Positions 59,578 to 64,000 of a stretch of 64,000 nt of DNA are shown here, in pieces; the stretch's first letter is position 1, and each line of letters opens with the position of its first letter. The position numbers and the translations under genes were made by a program. Under the pieces are notes generated by a model. The model saw only the letters and a list, made by a program, of their open reading frames with translations, searched no databases and had not been told where the DNA came from. The stretch is from Aquanectria penicillioides (lineage: Eukaryota > Ascomycota > Sordariomycetes > Hypocreales > Nectriaceae): the NCBI GenBank assembly GCA_003415625.1, contig PYIU01000002.1, forward strand, positions 4,340,001-4,404,000, given 5' to 3'.

Positions 59578-60809
59578 TTAGTGCACTCCGTGATGCTCGA
59601 AGATGGCTCGGATGGCTTCCGTCTCTAGCCCCGCCTCAAGGGCCAGTTGAAGCTGTATCCGTGCCTTCTGCGGGTTTAGAAATCCTGCGCCAATCCCCTC
59701 AAGCCCGTTGCTGCTGGCGAAACCCCAGCCGGGCCTCCGGCTTACAATGACGGGGATATCAGTCTCCTGCAACACCCGGTTGATTTCTTCGGCACCAGCC
59801 TCGGTCCAGTAGCCTGACCCCAGGCCTGCCAGAACAATGCCCTTGGCACCGAGGTCGATGGCCGCCTGGAAAAGGCCGACGTTAAGCTCTTGATGAGCAT
59901 ACAACACATCCACCTGGGGTAGCTTGGCGTCCTCGCCGCGCCAGCGCCGGATGTGCCGCACGTCGAAGTGGTGGTGGCCCAGCGGCCGCGAAGGGGGGTA
60001 GAAGAAGACGGGCTGAATGTTGACGAAACTGCCCAGGAGTCCCCCGTCAGCGGACTGGAAGGCGTCCAGCTGGTTTGCGTTTGACTTGGACATGAAGCGA
60101 GCGGATCCGATGCGGTCATTTAGCACGATCATGACCCCCGGCCTCGGGCGCTGGAGCTACCCGCCAAGGTCACGGACGAGAGTAGGTTCATGGGTCCATC
60201 AGCGCTAATGGCCGTAGCTGGGCGCATTGAGCCCGTCACCACCACAGGCTTGTCGCTCTTGATCGTGAGGTCGAGGAAGAAGGCTGATTCCTCGAGCGTG
60301 TCGGTGCCGTGCGTGACGACGGCGCCTTGCGTGTAGGGGCTCTCGAGGTCGTCCTGGATCTGCTGGCTCAGCGAGAGCAGCATGCTCGAGTTCATGTTGG
60401 TGCTGTCCGTGTTGACCACTTGAACGCCACGCACGTTGCAGACGTTGCACAGCTGCGGCACGGCATCGATCAGTGCCTGGATCCCCAGAGCTCCGGCTTG
60501 ATATCCCGTAGTTTGATCAGCCGAGCTCGCGGAGCCGGCGATGGTGCCTCCCGTGGCATAGATGGTGATGTTGGGCAAGTGGGCGTTGTAGCAGTTGAAT
60601 TCGCTCACGTCCCGATAGCTGGCAAGAGGATGCTGCTGCTGTTGGTTCTGCACATGGTGCGGTTGTAGACGTAGTTGAAGCTCGGGGACGGGAGAGCCCC
60701 AGACGGAGGCGGCCCACGCGCCAAAGGGTAGCAAGGCGCTTGAAGGAGCCAACATGCTCACGATAAGTCGCCATAGATAGGCAGTCCAAGCTGTTGTTGT
60801 TGAAGCCAT
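59578..60809 (-). CDS. L-asparaginase, secreted/type II-like, one apparent frameshift
   Basis: Hydrolyses L-asparagine to aspartate and ammonia. The start at 60809 has a CACCATGG context and gives a hydrophobic N-terminal stretch (about residues 10-35), suggesting secretion or membrane entry; an upstream in-frame Met at 60905 lacks this. Family motifs in order: [10 protein letters not shown] with the catalytic Thr, [12 protein letters not shown] with the second Thr/Asp pair, [20 protein letters not shown] with the catalytic Lys region replaced as usual for this clade, and LAGLGSGYW in the C-terminal domain. The frame breaks at 60135-60139, where a G run on the coding strand seems one base short. 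Adding it joins SSSARGRG to [14 protein letters not shown], giving 410 residues, the usual length. Both halves are otherwise conserved to the stop. Confidence 0.88.
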
Positions 60810-62945
60810 GGTGATATATGTATTGGTTGTCGCCCCGGAGAACTGGCCAGGAGCGGAAACCAGGTGGCGGCCGTGGATCCTTTTAAAGCTCGGCATCAAG
60901 GCCATCTTCTAACCCTCGCCGAGTCCTCGTCAAGGACAAGATTCCACTCTTTTTTTTTGGCCGTACGCAATCGTCGGATTGGGGTTATAATTAGTCAAAG
61001 TCAAGCGCAAGCGCAAGCACAGGCACGGTGCACCGGCCCGGCATACGGAGAGTCAGAGCTGGGCCTAGCTGTACAGGTATCTTACGACCCTGGCCCGTTG
61101 TCTGACAAGGTTGCAATATTGGCCTCTTTCTCTTCAACCGTTCCGAGGCCTAAGCTTCCCCAAAGCGCACTCCCCATTCGCATCCACCCATGCACATCCG
61201 TCCCGCCAAGAGCACCCTGGAGATTCCACTACCAGACCCTGGCTTGTACAGGAAGGAAAAAAAAAAAAAAAGGACCCGTAGGCTAAGTTCATGGGATGGA
61301 CGAGCTCGCGCAAGCGTTGTGAATATCTGTCTTCACTGTAGCCAAAACGGGAATGCCGGCGGCCATGGCGACAGTTTCTTGTTGAATTAGAACTTAGTTC
61401 TGTGCCCCTGAGTTGCATACTTCAAGTTCCTAGCCTGAGCTCTCTCTATCTCATGAGACGTCGGCCTTCGTTGCTCGGCTTGCCGCCAGGACTAATAAGC
61501 ATCTCTACCATTCAAACCCGCAAAACGCATCGTGCCTGGCAGGGTGTGGGTCTTCCCAAGCTGGGTCATCAGCCGATGCCCCGTCCGCTTGAGGTAATTC
61601 CATCCGATTTTCTCACATGGCAGAAATTTTTTTGGGTCTGATTCTGCTCTTCGCCCACGCAAAGACGGATGCACAAGGCTCAGTTGGTTGTCGTCGTGTT
61701 TGTGGTGGTATCGTATTGAAGCGTCAATGGCGCAACACACATGATATCTGACAGCCTGAGCCCTTAGTTCAGTCGCTTTGGTCAGACATTCAACGGTTGC
61801 CCCCCCCCCCCCCCCCCCTACCTCCCCCAGAACAATGACAGCGTGAGAAAAGAAAAGAAAGGAAGCCAAAATCCCAAACTAATCGGCTACACCCGTCGCC
61901 CCGTCCTAGTCGTGTCCCGTCGTTTCCGGGGACCCGAAAGTTTCAGCATTGACCCACGGCCCGTTCTGGCGCCTCAACTCATGCGGGATTCCTGGCCATG
62001 GCTTTGCTTCCTTCGAGAGCAAGTTGAGTAAATTTTTTTTCACGTGGTTGCCGCCGTCTGAGCGGAGTCGTTGTCATCGTCCACGGCACTCCCGCCCCGT
62101 CAATTTCCTTTGGGTCATGTCTATGCCGGCATTCAAACTCAAATGGTACGGCTTCTACTCACGCGGCCCTCCTGCGTTGCAACCCAGCCTGCGCACGGTG
62201 CTTTCAGCCTGCCCTTTAGATCAACACCTTCAAGTGAGAAAATTCCAAAGAGGACGCCGTGGCTAGCTGGTGAGATGGGTGTGACGGAAAGCGGCACACC
62301 ATCAAGTTCATGGTGGGTTCCGTTTCAGGCCCAACGTGCATTCGTCTACGGAGGTCTACTCCGTGACGTACCGGACGTACCGTACATACCGTACGCACAT
62401 ATCATTCATACACTAACACGGCATGCAATGCATTCAAACTCGGCTGTCCTTATAATGCACGCAGGGCAGCCCAGCAAGTCAAATTACACAACCACTTGTC
62501 CTGCCAAGTCCCGACAGGGCATGGGGCATTCGCTTGGGTTGCTTGGGTTGGCCCTGGGTCAGCCCCCACAGCACTTTGACAGGGGCTCCGGCATCACACT
62601 CTGTCACGCATAAGTCAACGGAGGTGCAGGAAGGGAGCGAAACTTCAAAATCATCAACCGCGTTTGCTAAACGATCAATCTCAGGCCTGTTTTCTCGTGA
62701 GGCAGACTTTCATATGCAGACTCTGTTCCCGTAATCCTTGAGGTCCAATCTACTTTGAAAACACAAGCCACCGTAATAGTGGCCAAGAACTCCCGGCCCA
62801 AATATTATGCGCGGGCCGCATCAACTGTCCCAACGCTCTGCACGGCGAAGTCGGACAATGAAGACATCGTGTGCTCCACCCCAGTAGCCGCATCCGCATT
62901 CGGCGTGGCGTCGTCCTTGTAACGACCCTCCCCCGTTGCAGACTC
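60810..62945. other. Intergenic region between asparaginase and TFIIB genes
   Basis: 2.1 kb with asparaginase promoter at left and TFIIB 3' flank at right. Features: short alternating GCGCAAGC-type repeat near 61005-61020, A run near 61260, C19 at 61800-61818, and a GTAC-rich inverted cluster at 62365-62396. No gene supported. Confidence 0.6.
61800..61818. repeat. C19 homopolymer
   Basis: Nineteen consecutive C in non-coding DNA, with a further CCCCC a few bases on. Confidence 0.85.
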
Positions 62946-64000
62946 CTACACCTGCACCTGCGGGATGTTATCCATGCTCCCACCATCTTCGAGCCACTCC
63001 TTCTTGATCAGTTGCTCCCTTGCCGCAAACAGATGCTTGTATGCCGTCTTGACGGTACCGTCGCTGACGCCAGCTTGTTTCGCGATCGGCAGTGACGCAC
63101 GAGGTTCACCCACCAAGTGGCATGCCATGTAGATGCATGCTGCCGCAACAGACAGGGGTGATCGGCCAGCCAAGGCAGAGATGTCATTGGCCTGCTCGGC
63201 CAGGTCCCGGGAGATCTTGGAAATCTTCTGCTGGTTCTTAAAACCGAGCTGCGACACGTAACGACCGCACAGATCTTCGGCACCTACGGATGTGTTTTCG
63301 TAATTGGTGACTGTGTTGAGTCCAGTGGCACCCTCGCCCTCGGTATCCTGGAGCTTCTGAAGGAAACTTTGGAGCTGCTTGAACACACGACCGACTTCCT
63401 TCTTACTAACACTAGTGAGGTTGAAGATTTCGCGGAAGGTTCGAGGCACATTGTTCTGCCGGCAGGCGATGAAGATGCAGCCGGCAATGACAGCCTCCTG
63501 TGGCTTGCCCTTCATGAACTTGTGCTTATCGACCAGCTTGAAGATATGCTTGGCAGCGTTGGAGACGTTCTGCCCCATGTTGATAGCCTCGCACAAAGAC
63601 ACAATTTCTTTGTAAGCCTGCATGAGACCCTTCTGCGCTTTGTCCTGGTTCGTGTTGTTCTGAGTACGCGACAGGGCCTTGTGGGCCTTAGACTCGGAGA
63701 AGGCAACCGTGGTAGCGAGTTGCTGTCCCTCGACAAACTCGTCTTGGGGACCACCAACACGACTGGGATCATCACCTCCCTGGTCGTCATTGGCAAAGGT
63801 ACGCCATTCGGAACGGGTGTCAATGATTCGGGTACCAACCACGACACCGCAACTCTGGCACACCATGTCCCCGCTTGAAAACTCTTCCACCAGGTTCGGG
63901 GGGATTTCCTTGCAATCTGGGCAGCAGAGGATATTACTCAGGTCCTCTTGGAATGCCGTGCCATTGGCATCACCGCCGTTGGGCGGAATCATCTTGGGCT
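62946..64000 (-). CDS. SUA7: Transcription initiation factor TFIIB, 5' partial
   Basis: General factor that bridges TBP and RNA polymerase II and helps select the start site. The visible 351 codons begin inside the gene: the frame is open to the right edge (PK before MIPPNGG), so the true ATG lies outside the window. The N-terminal zinc ribbon has CCPDCKEIPP and VCQSCGVVVG. The B-reader/B-finger follows (TRSEWRTFANDD, then DPSRVGGPQ). Two cyclin folds start at about 110 and 220: ALSRTQNN to FREIFNLTSVSKKEVGR, and DLCGRYVSQLGFKNQ to YKHLFAAREQLI. No intron is seen in this part. The C-terminus ends NIPQVQV, as in other ascomycete TFIIBs. Confidence 0.95.
   Translation of the reverse strand, partial: PKMIPPNGGDANGTAFQEDLSNILCCPDCKEIPPNLVEEFSSGDMVCQSCGVVVGTRIIDTRSEWRTFANDDQGGDDPSRVGGPQDEFVEGQQLATTVAFSESKAHKALSRTQNNTNQDKAQKGLMQAYKEIVSLCEAINMGQNVSNAAKHIFKLVDKHKFMKGKPQEAVIAGCIFIACRQNNVPRTFREIFNLTSVSKKEVGRVFKQLQSFLQKLQDTEGEGATGLNTVTNYENTSVGAEDLCGRYVSQLGFKNQQKISKISRDLAEQANDISALAGRSPLSVAAACIYMACHLVGEPRASLPIAKQAGVSDGTVKTAYKHLFAAREQLIKKEWLEDGGSMDNIPQVQV

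Noticed and set aside
1..64000. Search for tRNA, rRNA, CRISPR, viral or bacterial mobile genes
   Set aside because: Eye scan of non-coding DNA for tRNA B-box-like words, repeat-spacer arrays and integrase or capsid motifs gave nothing convincing; a tRNA search program would be needed to exclude tRNAs fully.

Overview
This window looks like nuclear DNA of a filamentous ascomycete, most likely a Sordariomycete and plausibly of the Hypocreales. The evidence is short introns (about 47-200 bp) with GTAAGT-like donors, CTAAC/CTGAC branch sites and YAG acceptors, pyrimidine-rich promoter leaders, wide intergenic spaces, and fungal-specific families: an ML/TRP flavin-carrier protein, a CFEM GPI protein, a Zn2Cys6 regulator, a DUF202 membrane protein, DEF1 and a DNF3-type flippase. 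No bacterial, viral or plasmid genes, tRNA, rRNA or CRISPR array were seen. Species placement is inference.

Layout, left to right. (1) 1-10 kb: a flavin-carrier/TRP-like membrane protein (minus, running off the left edge), a 4.4 kb spacer, and a large C2H2 zinc-finger protein (minus). (2) 10-28 kb, gene-poor: a three-exon DUF202 protein at 13.8-14.4 kb, an AT-rich island at 14.4-17.9 kb with no recognisable gene, a Zn2Cys6 regulator at 17.9-19.4 kb, then almost 9 kb with one weak small-gene candidate. (3) 28-39 kb, compact housekeeping block: PP2A methylesterase PPE1, a CFEM cell-surface protein, ribulose-phosphate 3-epimerase RPE1, the 2-oxoglutarate oxygenase TPA1/Ofd1 (all plus), and an uncharacterised 399-residue protein (minus). 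(4) 41-52 kb: DEF1, a DHA2-type MFS transporter and a saccharopine-dehydrogenase-like reductase (all plus). (5) 52-64 kb, all minus: a DNF3-type P4-ATPase, a secreted-type L-asparaginase and TFIIB (SUA7), whose 5' end lies outside the window.

The genes are individually promoted eukaryotic genes. I see no biosynthetic cluster, operon or defence island, and no convincing new multi-gene system. The functional themes are transcription (TFIIB, DEF1, two zinc-finger regulators), phosphatase and translation control (PPE1, TPA1), carbon and nitrogen metabolism (RPE1, asparaginase), and membrane or surface functions.

The strongest anomaly is seven apparent single-base losses that break three otherwise well-conserved genes: five in DEF1, one in the MFS transporter, one in the asparaginase. 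Each is explained by one missing C in a plus-strand C run, and adding it back gives an integral codon count in every case. This points to consensus sequencing errors more than to pseudogenes, but it needs checking. Other notable points are an over-represented intergenic palindrome (TACCTAGGTA), several introns that are multiples of three and stop-free, so that retention keeps the frame, a GC-AG intron, and a 9-bp first coding exon.
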